From Actinomycetota bacterium (GTDB lineage: Bacteria > Actinomycetota > Actinomycetes > S36-B12), in assembly GCA_009726075.1 (NCBI GenBank), contig WLND01000127.1, positions 1-5,798 of the forward strand: a stretch of 5,798 nucleotides of DNA, written 5' to 3'. A model generated the notes under the pieces. The model made no database searches, had not been told where the DNA came from, and saw only the letters and a list, made by a program, of their open reading frames with translations. Below are positions 1 through 5,225 of this stretch, one piece after another. Position numbers and translations under genes: made by a program. Every line of letters starts with the position of its first letter. Position 1 is the stretch's first letter.

Positions 1-974
1 AGGGGGACTTCTCGAAGATGGCCGACGGGCTCATCCCCTTCCTCATCTCGCGCCAGATCATCGCCGGGGCCGGCAAGGTCCTCCCGACGCCGCGGGGCGC
101 GGTGTTCTGCGTGAGCCAGCGAGCCGATCACATGTGGGAGGGGGTCTCGAGCGCCACGACACGCTCACGGCCGATCATCAACACCCGCGACGAGCCGCAT
201 GCCGACGCAGACCTCTATCGACGCCTGCACGTCATCGTGGGCGACTCGAACATGAGCGAGACCACCACGATGCTCAAGGTGGGCTCGGCCGACCTGGTCC
301 TGCGGATGCTCGAGGCGGGCGTGGTTCTGCGCGACATGTCGCTCGAGAACCCGATCCGGGCGATCAGGGAGATGAGCCACGATGTCAGCGGACGAAAGGC
401 CGTGCGGCTGAGCAACGGTCGCGAGCTCTCGGCCATCGACATGCAGTGGGAGTACTTCACGAAGGCCTCCGAGTTCGCCGAGCGCCGGGGGCTGACCGAT
501 GATCCGGTCCATCGTCGAGTGCTCGAGTTGTGGGGACGGTCGCTCAAGGCCATTGAGGCGGACGACCTGTCGCTCATCGACCGGGAGATCGACTGGGTGA
601 TCAAATTGCGGCTCATCGAGGGCTACATGAACAGGCACGGCCTCGACCTCGATTCACCACGCATCGCGCAGATTGACCTTGCTTACCACGACATTTCGCG
701 CACGCGCGGACTCTTCTACATCATGGAGCGCAAGGGCCTCGTCGAGCGCATCACGACCGACCTCGAGGTTTTCGAGGCGAAATCGGTACCGCCCCAGACC
801 ACGAGGGCCAAACTCAGGGGCGACTTCGTCCGACGAGCGCAGGAACGCAACCGCGACTTCACCGTCGACTGGGTGCACCTCAAGCTCAATGACCAGGCTC
901 AACGAACCGTCCTGTGCAAGGACCCCTTCCTCGCGGTCGACGAGCGGGTCGAGCGCCTGATTGCCAGCATGTAG
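1..974 (+). CDS. pafA: Pup--protein ligase PafA (5' end missing)
   Basis: PafA forms an ATP-dependent isopeptide bond between the C-terminal glutamate of Pup and substrate lysines, committing proteins to the actinobacterial proteasome in the cytosol. The reading frame is already open at the left edge: codons from base 3 read GDFSK before the first Met at 18, and this aligns with the interior of known PafA (GEFSR in M. tuberculosis, from memory). That Met is therefore internal. About 323 residues are present, and roughly 130 N-terminal residues, including the first part of the glutamine-synthetase-like catalytic core with its nucleotide and Mg2+ ligands, lie outside the window. Visible family blocks are WEGVSSATTRSRPIINTRDE, HVIVGDSNMSETTTMLKVG, NPIRAIREMSHDV, IAQIDLAYHDI, the C-terminal DFTVDWVHLKLNDQAQRTVL and the ending RLIASM. 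The close match to PafA throughout, including the C-terminal domain, favours PafA over its paralogue Dop. The visible part shows no frameshift. The next gene starts 19 bp downstream. Confidence 0.97.
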   Translation, partial: GDFSKMADGLIPFLISRQIIAGAGKVLPTPRGAVFCVSQRADHMWEGVSSATTRSRPIINTRDEPHADADLYRRLHVIVGDSNMSETTTMLKVGSADLVLRMLEAGVVLRDMSLENPIRAIREMSHDVSGRKAVRLSNGRELSAIDMQWEYFTKASEFAERRGLTDDPVHRRVLELWGRSLKAIEADDLSLIDREIDWVIKLRLIEGYMNRHGLDLDSPRIAQIDLAYHDISRTRGLFYIMERKGLVERITTDLEVFEAKSVPPQTTRAKLRGDFVRRAQERNRDFTVDWVHLKLNDQAQRTVLCKDPFLAVDERVERLIASM

Positions 975-987
975 CGACCGGTAAGGT
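961..987 (+). promoter_or_regulatory. candidate promoter at the end of pafA (leaderless start for the FKBP lipoprotein gene)
   Basis: TAAGGT at 982-987 fits the actinobacterial -10 pattern TANNNT and lies exactly six bases before the ATG at 994, which would place the transcription start at the A of the start codon. TTGCCA at 961-966 resembles a -35 box, but the spacer is only 15 bp. The same bases also contain AAGGTGG (983-989), which could serve as a Shine-Dalgarno sequence four bases from the ATG on a read-through message. Both uses are inference, and the two may coexist. Confidence 0.4.
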
Positions 988-993
988 GGCCTG

Positions 994-1635
994 ATGACTC
1001 CTCGACGTTCCGTCCTTGTGATCGCGACCGCCATCACGGCCCTTAGCCTCGCCGCCTGCTCGAGCAGTGACACGAGCTCCGCCCCGAGCGAGGCGCTATC
1101 GGCAGCGGCCGCCACCGCGGTCCCTTCGGCTCAGGCATCAACCCCCGCGACCGTCGACCCGGCCCAGGCCCCCTACGTCACGACTGACTGCGCTGTGGGC
1201 CAGCCGATCCCATCGGCCGATGCGCCCGTGGGCGGGGATCAGTTCGGCAGCGTGAATGTCAACGTCGGCACGTCCGGGGTCCCGACCGTCACGATCGGCC
1301 CCGATGCTCAGCCGGCCACGACCTTGGAGATCGATGACCTCGTCGAGGGAACTGGCCCAGCGGTGAAGGCCGGTGACACCCTCACCGTCAACTACTGCGG
1401 TGTCGGCATGACCAGCCGCCAGATGTTCGACTCCTCGTGGTCGCGCGGCGAGCCCATCAGCTTCCCGCTCGACGGACTTATCCAGGGCTGGATTGACGGA
1501 CTGCCGGGCATGAAGGTCGGCGGCCAGCGTCTCCTCGTCATCCCAGGAGCCCTTGGCTACGGGCCCCAGGGACAGGGCAGCATCCTTCCCGACGAGACCC
1601 TCGTCTTCGTCATCGAACTCGTGAGCATTCCGTAG
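994..1635 (+). CDS. FKBP-type peptidyl-prolyl cis-trans isomerase, predicted lipoprotein
   Basis: This is a predicted cell-surface proline isomerase of 213 residues that would catalyse cis/trans rotation of X-Pro bonds in exported proteins. The N-terminus has arginines at 4-5, a hydrophobic stretch at about 7-20 and a lipobox LAAC with the lipidated Cys at 22. A Ser/Ala/Thr/Pro-rich linker (about 23-60) follows, then a poorly characterised segment (61-108) and a C-terminal FKBP domain (about 109-213). The residues that line the FKBP12 active site are all present: Tyr134, Phe145-Asp146, Phe157, Leu162-Ile163, Trp166, Tyr189 and Phe205, so an active enzyme is likely. Cys66 and Cys135 are the only cysteines in the mature part besides the lipid-bearing one. 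The start is supported by AAGGTGG four bases upstream and by the signal peptide beginning directly after it. RRSVL is compatible with a Tat signal (see findings). Its domain closely resembles that of the next gene, suggesting duplication. A Sec-exported lipoprotein is the main alternative. Confidence 0.94.
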   Translation: MTPRRSVLVIATAITALSLAACSSSDTSSAPSEALSAAAATAVPSAQASTPATVDPAQAPYVTTDCAVGQPIPSADAPVGGDQFGSVNVNVGTSGVPTVTIGPDAQPATTLEIDDLVEGTGPAVKAGDTLTVNYCGVGMTSRQMFDSSWSRGEPISFPLDGLIQGWIDGLPGMKVGGQRLLVIPGALGYGPQGQGSILPDETLVFVIELVSIP

Positions 1636-1687
1636 CCGCTCGGCTCCCTCCGAACGCCCAGAGCACCGACCCTGACCGCCCCCGAAG

Positions 1688-1693
1688 AAGGAG
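1688..1693 (+). promoter_or_regulatory. ribosome binding site for the cytosolic FKBP gene
   Basis: AAGGAG is a near-perfect Shine-Dalgarno sequence seven bases before a GTG codon at 1701. It fixes that GTG as the start; no ATG lies nearby in this frame. Confidence 0.85.
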
Positions 1694-1700
1694 ATTCATC

Positions 1701-2063
1701 GTGTCCCAGAAGCCGGAAATCGACTTCATCGAAGGCCCCGCCCCCCTCGAGCTCGTCATCACCGACATCATCGTCGGCGAGGGCGCGGAGGCTGTTCCAG
1801 GCGGCAAGGTCGAGGTGCACTACCTCGGCGTCGACTTCGAGACGGGCGATCAGTTCGATGCCTCGTGGGATCGCGGCGAGTCGATTACCTTCCCGCTCGC
1901 CGGTCTCATCGCCGGCTGGCAGGAGGGGATCCCGGGCATGCGCGTCGGCGGCCGCCGTCAATTGGTCATCCCGCCGGCGCTGGCATACGGCGAGGCCGGC
2001 TCGGGCCATCGCCTCTCGGGTCGCACGCTCGTCTTTGTCATTGACCTCCTGAACGTCGCATAG
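1701..2063 (+). CDS. FKBP-type peptidyl-prolyl cis-trans isomerase, cytosolic, single domain
   Basis: This 120-residue protein is essentially one FKBP domain preceded by about 14 residues, with no signal peptide or membrane segment, so it should act in the cytosol on X-Pro bonds. FKBP12-type active-site positions are all filled: Tyr41, Phe52-Asp53, Phe64, Leu69-Ile70, Trp73, Tyr96 and Phe112. The loop after Tyr96 reads GEAGSGHRLSGRTLVF, in place of the commoner GIPPNATLVF type, so the rim of the pocket differs from FKBP12. Over the core (residues 52-99 here against 145-192 of the upstream lipoprotein) I count 32 of 48 identical residues, which supports a shared origin. Translation starts at GTG, set by the strong AAGGAG upstream. 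It lies 65 bp after the lipoprotein gene and 23 bp before pafB, so co-transcription with pafB is likely. FKBP genes at this position are known in Streptomyces and relatives. Confidence 0.95.
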   Translation: MSQKPEIDFIEGPAPLELVITDIIVGEGAEAVPGGKVEVHYLGVDFETGDQFDASWDRGESITFPLAGLIAGWQEGIPGMRVGGRRQLVIPPALAYGEAGSGHRLSGRTLVFVIDLLNVA

Positions 2064-2086
2064 CCGAAGATGGGGGGCACCGGGCA

Positions 2087-3067
2087 ATGACCGCCGCCAC
2101 GTCGCGCGTCGAGCGGACTGAACGGCTCCTCAACCTCGTCCTGTGCCTCATGTCGTCGCGGCGTGCCATCTCCCGAGCCGAGATCCACGCAAGCGTGCCC
2201 GGCTATGGTGCCATGGCATCGGGGGCTGCGTTCGAGCGGATGTTCGAGCGCGACAAGGATGAGTTGCGCGGCATGGGTATCCCGATCGAGACCGTGCACG
2301 ACGCTCACGGTGACATCGAGGGCTACCGGATCAGCGCCGATCAATACGGGCTGCCCCCTCTTGACTTCACTTCGGCCGAGCTTGCTGTCATCGCGTTGGC
2401 TGCGAGCGTCTGGGATGAGGCGATCCTCGGCCCGGCCACCAACACAGCCCTTCGCAAGATCGAGGCGGTCCAGGGTGCGCCCGTTCGTGCAACCGACGAC
2501 ATTCTCGTGCGGGTGCAGGTGTCGGCGGCGGACGTGGCCCTCTTGCCGCTCATGGCCGCTCTGCGCGAGCGCAGGGTCGTCACGTTCGACTATCGAACCG
2601 CCGCGGGGCAGGAGTCGGCTCGCCGCAAGGTAGACCCGTGGGGGGTCATCTCTCGCGAAGGGCGCTGGTACCTCGTCGCCCACGATCACGACCGATCGGC
2701 GACCCGCGTGTTCCGGGTATCGCGCATCGTCGGCGCTGTCACCGTCACGGCCCAGGCGCAGGAGCACCCGGTCGATCCGGCCATCGACATTCGCGACCTG
2801 GTCCTGAAGGCCGAGCCTGAGACCGCCGTGCGGGCTCAGGTGTGGGTCAGGGCCGGGTCGGGTGCCCACCTTCGGCGCATGGCGGACGATTCACTGCCGC
2901 CATTCGAGTCCGGCGACGTGACCGTGACCGCACCCAATGCCATGAACCTCATCGCCTCGATCTGCGCCGCGGGCGACGCTGCGATCGTGAAGTCTCCGAT
3001 CGACGTCCAGGGCGAGGTGCTCGATCGGCTGCGGGCCGTTGCTGCCCGGCACGGAGGTCACGGGTGA
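2087..3067 (+). CDS. pafB: WYL-domain transcriptional activator subunit PafB
   Basis: PafB pairs with PafC to activate the LexA/RecA-independent mycobacterial-type DNA-damage regulon; despite the name it is not a proteasome component. The 326-residue product has an N-terminal winged helix-turn-helix (about 8-85, with the family block FERMFERDKDELRGMGIP at 49-66), a linker region, a WYL domain (about 150-220) and a C-terminal WCX domain (about 245-322). The signature is intact: DPWGVISREGRWYLVAHD at 183-200, with W194-Y195-L196, then RVFRVSRI at 207-214. Length is close to that of M. tuberculosis PafB. A G-run (2072-2077), nine bases before the ATG, is a usable though unremarkable ribosome binding site. 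The gene ends in a 4-bp overlap with pafC, as expected for subunits made in equal amounts. Some actinobacteria, such as Arthrobacter, carry the two as one fused PafBC; here they are separate. Confidence 0.96.
   Translation: MTAATSRVERTERLLNLVLCLMSSRRAISRAEIHASVPGYGAMASGAAFERMFERDKDELRGMGIPIETVHDAHGDIEGYRISADQYGLPPLDFTSAELAVIALAASVWDEAILGPATNTALRKIEAVQGAPVRATDDILVRVQVSAADVALLPLMAALRERRVVTFDYRTAAGQESARRKVDPWGVISREGRWYLVAHDHDRSATRVFRVSRIVGAVTVTAQAQEHPVDPAIDIRDLVLKAEPETAVRAQVWVRAGSGAHLRRMADDSLPPFESGDVTVTAPNAMNLIASICAAGDAAIVKSPIDVQGEVLDRLRAVAARHGGHG
3053..3057 (+). promoter_or_regulatory. ribosome binding site that sets the pafC start
   Basis: GGAGG inside the last codons of pafB lies six bases before the GTG at 3064. 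It decides for this start over the upstream in-frame ATG at 2842, which would add about 74 arginine-rich residues read out of frame from pafB. Confidence 0.85.
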
Positions 3068-4041
3068 GCGCCACGAATTCGGCCGCGCGGCTCTCTCGCC
3101 TCCTGGCCCTCGTTCCGTGGCTCGTGGTCAATGACGGCATCACGATCGCCGATGCGGCCGCGCACTTCGGAGTCACCGCCGGACAACTCGACAAGGATCT
3201 GTGGCTCCTGGTCGTGTGCGGCCTGCCCGGCCATGGGCCAGACCAGCTTGTCGACATCCAGTTCTGGGACGACGGGCGCATCCACGTGATCGATGCCCAG
3301 ACCCTCGGCACGCCACTTCGTCTCTCGGGGGAGGAGGCCATGGCCCTGCTCGTGGCCCTACGGCTGCTTGCGCAGATTCCCGGGGGCCATGATCGAGCAG
3401 CGTTGCTGCGAGCGACCCACCGGCTGCAGGATGCGGTCGGTGGCAACGCTGCCGAGCAGGCAGTGCTCGTCGAAGCAGCCGGCGATTCATCAGTCGTCGA
3501 CGTCCTCAATGAGGCGATCGCGGGGCACCGCGACGTCCACATCATCTACGGATCCGCGACCCGCGATGAGGTAACCGAACGCGACATCGAGCCGCTCCGC
3601 ATCACCTCGGAGGATGGCCGCACATACGTCGAGGCGTACTGCCGGTCGGCCGGCTCCGTGCGCACCTTCCGCCTTGATCGCATCGTGAGCGCACGGGTGG
3701 CCGCCCACGGGCACAGCGAGCCCGCACCGGTGAGCCCCGATCCTGCCGAGCAGGTGAGCGCTGACGCGCCGCCGACATACGCAACGGTCGTCATCGATCC
3801 CGGGGCCCGCTGGGTCCTCGATGTCCTCGACATGACCGAGCCGCTCGAGTCAGCAGACGGATCCGTGTCGGGCCGGGTGCTCGTCCACGATCCCGAATGG
3901 CTCGTCCGGACGATGCTGTCCCTCGGTGGCGTCGCAGCGGTGACATCGCCGCCGCATATGCGCGCTGCCGTAGCGGATGCGGCCGTTCGCGCCCTCACGG
4001 CGTACGCTGATCTCGGTTTCGACGTCGGAGCCAATCCGTGA
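3064..4041 (+). CDS. pafC: WYL-domain transcriptional activator subunit PafC
   Basis: PafC is the partner of PafB in the DNA-damage-responsive activator. The 325-residue product begins at GTG, which shares GTGA with the pafB stop and has GGAGG six bases upstream, implying coupled translation. It shows an N-terminal helix-turn-helix (about 6-75: RLSRLLALVPWL, then ADAAAHFGVTAGQLDKDLWL), the family stretch LRLSGEEAMALLVALRLLA at 85-103, a WYL domain (about 145-212) and a C-terminal WCX-like domain (about 238-315). At the WYL triad the sequence is T187-Y188-V189 within EDGRTYVEAYC, so the Trp and Leu are replaced. The downstream RTFRLDRI (200-207), which carries the conserved arginines, is intact. 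PafC copies are generally less regular at this triad than PafB copies, so this need not mean loss of function. tatA follows after 22 bp. Confidence 0.94.
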   Translation: MSATNSAARLSRLLALVPWLVVNDGITIADAAAHFGVTAGQLDKDLWLLVVCGLPGHGPDQLVDIQFWDDGRIHVIDAQTLGTPLRLSGEEAMALLVALRLLAQIPGGHDRAALLRATHRLQDAVGGNAAEQAVLVEAAGDSSVVDVLNEAIAGHRDVHIIYGSATRDEVTERDIEPLRITSEDGRTYVEAYCRSAGSVRTFRLDRIVSARVAAHGHSEPAPVSPDPAEQVSADAPPTYATVVIDPGARWVLDVLDMTEPLESADGSVSGRVLVHDPEWLVRTMLSLGGVAAVTSPPHMRAAVADAAVRALTAYADLGFDVGANP

Positions 4042-4063
4042 CTGCTCGACCGAAGGGTGCATC

Positions 4064-4312
4064 ATGTTGGGTCAAATGAAGGGCTGGGAGTGGCTCATCA
4101 TCGCTGCTCTCGTGCTGATCCTGTTCGGAGCCAAGCGCATGCCCGATGCTGCTCGCGGCCTTGGGCGCTCGCTTCGCATCTTCAAGGCGGAGACCAAGGG
4201 CCTGGCCGGCGGCGATAGCGCGTCGATGGAGGCAGTCGAGCCCGCCAAGACGAGCCCGATCGCATCCGAGCCCGTAACCCCGCCGGTTGTCGACAAGCCG
4301 ACCGAGGGCTGA
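4064..4312 (+). CDS. tatA: Sec-independent protein translocase subunit TatA
   Basis: TatA forms the membrane-permeabilising oligomer of the twin-arginine translocon, which moves folded proteins across the cytoplasmic membrane. The 82-residue product has one short membrane helix (about 8-21, WEWLIIAALVLILF), the FG hinge at 21-22, and the amphipathic helix AKRMPDAARGLGRSLRIFKA (23-42). An acidic, Pro/Ser-rich tail follows (about 50-82). Length and helices match actinobacterial TatA, about 83 residues in M. tuberculosis. I chose the ATG at 4064 because AAGGG (4053-4057) lies six bases before it. An ATG at 4076 would remove only MLGQ and is possible. The open frame extends further upstream into pafC but has no family similarity there. 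TatB is not encoded nearby, which is usual, since actinobacteria keep tatB elsewhere. Confidence 0.96.
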   Translation: MLGQMKGWEWLIIAALVLILFGAKRMPDAARGLGRSLRIFKAETKGLAGGDSASMEAVEPAKTSPIASEPVTPPVVDKPTEG

Positions 4313-4340
4313 CGTCGACACTACGTCCACGGGATCACGC

Positions 4341-5165
4341 ATGGCGAAATCCGCAGCGGCCATGCCGCTCACCGAGCACCTGAGAGAACTGCGCTCACGG
4401 CTTGTCAAGGCCGGCCTGGCGATTGCCATCGGCATGGTGGTCGGCTGGACCTACTACGACCAGATCTTCGCCTGGCTGAGTCGGCCATTCGAATCCGTCG
4501 TCGATCAGGCCCGCGGCGATGGCCGCACCATCACGTTAGCCCTCACGGGCGTGGCCGACCCGTTCGTGCTGCAGATGCAGGTCGCTGCCGTCGCAGGGCT
4601 CGTGCTCAGTGCCCCGATCTGGCTCTACCAACTCTGGCGCTTTGTGACCCCGGGCCTGCATCGCCACGAGAAGCGGTGGGCCATCGGGTTTGCCGCTGTC
4701 GCGACACCGCTCTTCGGCGCGGGAGTGCTCCTCGCCTACCTGGTGCTGCCGTACGGCCTGGAGATCCTGTTCGGATTCACCCCTGAAGGGGTCGAGAACA
4801 TCGTCTCCGTTGACCGGTACCTGTCCTTCTTCCTGCGCACGATCCTGGTCTTCGGCGTTGGCTTCCTGGCCCCCCTGCTGCTCGTGCTGCTCAACTTCGC
4901 GGGCATCCTCACCGGAGCACGGCTCATCTCGTGGTGGCGCTGGATCATCTTCACCGTGTTCATCTTTGCCGCCGTGGCCACGCCGACCGGCGACCCGATC
5001 AACCTCATGCTCCTTGCCGGGCCACTGCTCATCCTCGTCGTCATCGCCGTGGGCGTCTGCGTCCTCAATGATCGGCGTCGAGCGCGCAAGCGGGCATCGG
5101 AGGATGACTTCTCCGAGCTCAGCGACGATGAGATCTCCCCCCTTGACGATTCGGCTCCCATCTAG
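4341..5165 (+). CDS. tatC: Sec-independent protein translocase subunit TatC
   Basis: TatC is the polytopic core of the Tat translocon and recognises the twin-arginine signal peptide. The 274-residue product shows the family's N-terminal cytoplasmic motif EHLRELRSRL (12-21; Glu16 corresponds to E. coli Glu15). Six membrane helices lie at about 22-38, 78-97, 114-137, 161-187, 199-213 and 222-241. The first cytoplasmic loop YQLWRFVTPGLHRHEKR (96-112) contains Phe101 and Glu110, matching the E. coli signal-binding Phe94 and Glu103. Asp218 sits in TPTGDPINL, as in the family. A charged cytoplasmic tail (244-274) begins RRRARKR and turns strongly acidic, a common actinobacterial extension. The ATG at 4341 is chosen because it leaves a normal-length N-terminus; GGGA (4330-4333) is a weak ribosome binding site. 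An ATG at 4362 is an alternative. Leu66 is encoded by TTA (4536-4538), a rare codon at this GC content. The gene lies 28 bp after tatA, forming the usual pair. Confidence 0.97.
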   Translation: MAKSAAAMPLTEHLRELRSRLVKAGLAIAIGMVVGWTYYDQIFAWLSRPFESVVDQARGDGRTITLALTGVADPFVLQMQVAAVAGLVLSAPIWLYQLWRFVTPGLHRHEKRWAIGFAAVATPLFGAGVLLAYLVLPYGLEILFGFTPEGVENIVSVDRYLSFFLRTILVFGVGFLAPLLLVLLNFAGILTGARLISWWRWIIFTVFIFAAVATPTGDPINLMLLAGPLLILVVIAVGVCVLNDRRRARKRASEDDFSELSDDEISPLDDSAPI

Positions 5166-5168
5166 ATT

Positions 5169-5188
5169 CGGCCGCTGTTCGGTGGCCG
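5169..5188 (+). terminator. hairpin after tatC, possible transcription terminator
   Basis: Three bases after the tatC stop, CGGCCGCT and GGTGGCCG can pair over 8 bp (six Watson-Crick and two G-U pairs) around a GTTC loop. No U-run follows, so it is not a canonical intrinsic terminator. Hairpins without a U-tract are often proposed as terminators or 3'-end stabilisers in actinobacteria. Its position between tatC and helY fits the end of the pafA-tatC transcription unit. Confidence 0.4.
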
Positions 5189-5213
5189 CGCGGGGGAAGG
5201 GCCGCTGGCGACG

Positions 5214-5219
5214 TAGCCT
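5214..5219 (+). promoter_or_regulatory. helY: candidate -10 element for a leaderless helY transcript
   Basis: TAGCCT fits TANNNT and ends six bases before the ATG at 5226, placing the likely transcription start on the start codon itself. No good Shine-Dalgarno sequence stands at the normal distance, which agrees with leaderless translation. I see no convincing -35 box 16-18 bp upstream. Confidence 0.45.
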
Positions 5220-5225
5220 TGGCAC

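Noticed and set aside
1..974. Identity as Dop (deamidase/depupylase) instead of PafA
   Set aside because: Dop is a close paralogue, but the blocks seen here and the C-terminus ending RLIASM match PafA, and pafB-pafC follow downstream as they do for pafA.
1634..1645. AGCC-GCTC-GGCT inverted repeat right after the FKBP lipoprotein gene
   Set aside because: The stem is only about 4-5 bp with no U-run, too weak to call a terminator between co-directional genes.
2070..2090. Six-codon open frame (MGGTGQ) ending in an overlap with the pafB ATG
   Set aside because: It has the layout of a coupling upstream frame, but there is no convincing ribosome binding site in front of it, and a frame this short is expected by chance.
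1958..2869. 303-codon open frame on the minus strand across the FKBP and pafB genes
   Set aside because: Its translation is rich in Arg, His, Gly and Pro with no recognisable family. It lies fully opposite two well-supported genes and is a typical GC-rich antisense shadow. The same applies to the minus-strand frames at 165-638, 654-1115, 1557-2087, 2949-3545, 3546-4034 and 4536-5225.
2842..3063. Upstream extension of pafC to an ATG inside pafB
   Set aside because: The added 74 residues are an arginine-rich out-of-frame reading of pafB with no family similarity, while the GTG at 3064 has a good ribosome binding site and the right length.
3977..4063. Upstream extension of tatA to an ATG inside pafC
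   Set aside because: TatA proteins begin a few residues before the membrane helix. The ATG at 4064 with AAGGG upstream gives that, and the extension would place a 29-residue polar segment ahead of it.
4287..4340. Upstream extension of tatC to an ATG inside tatA
   Set aside because: The extra 18 residues are polar and overlap the end of tatA; starting at 4341 gives the normal TatC N-terminus just before EHLRELRSRL.
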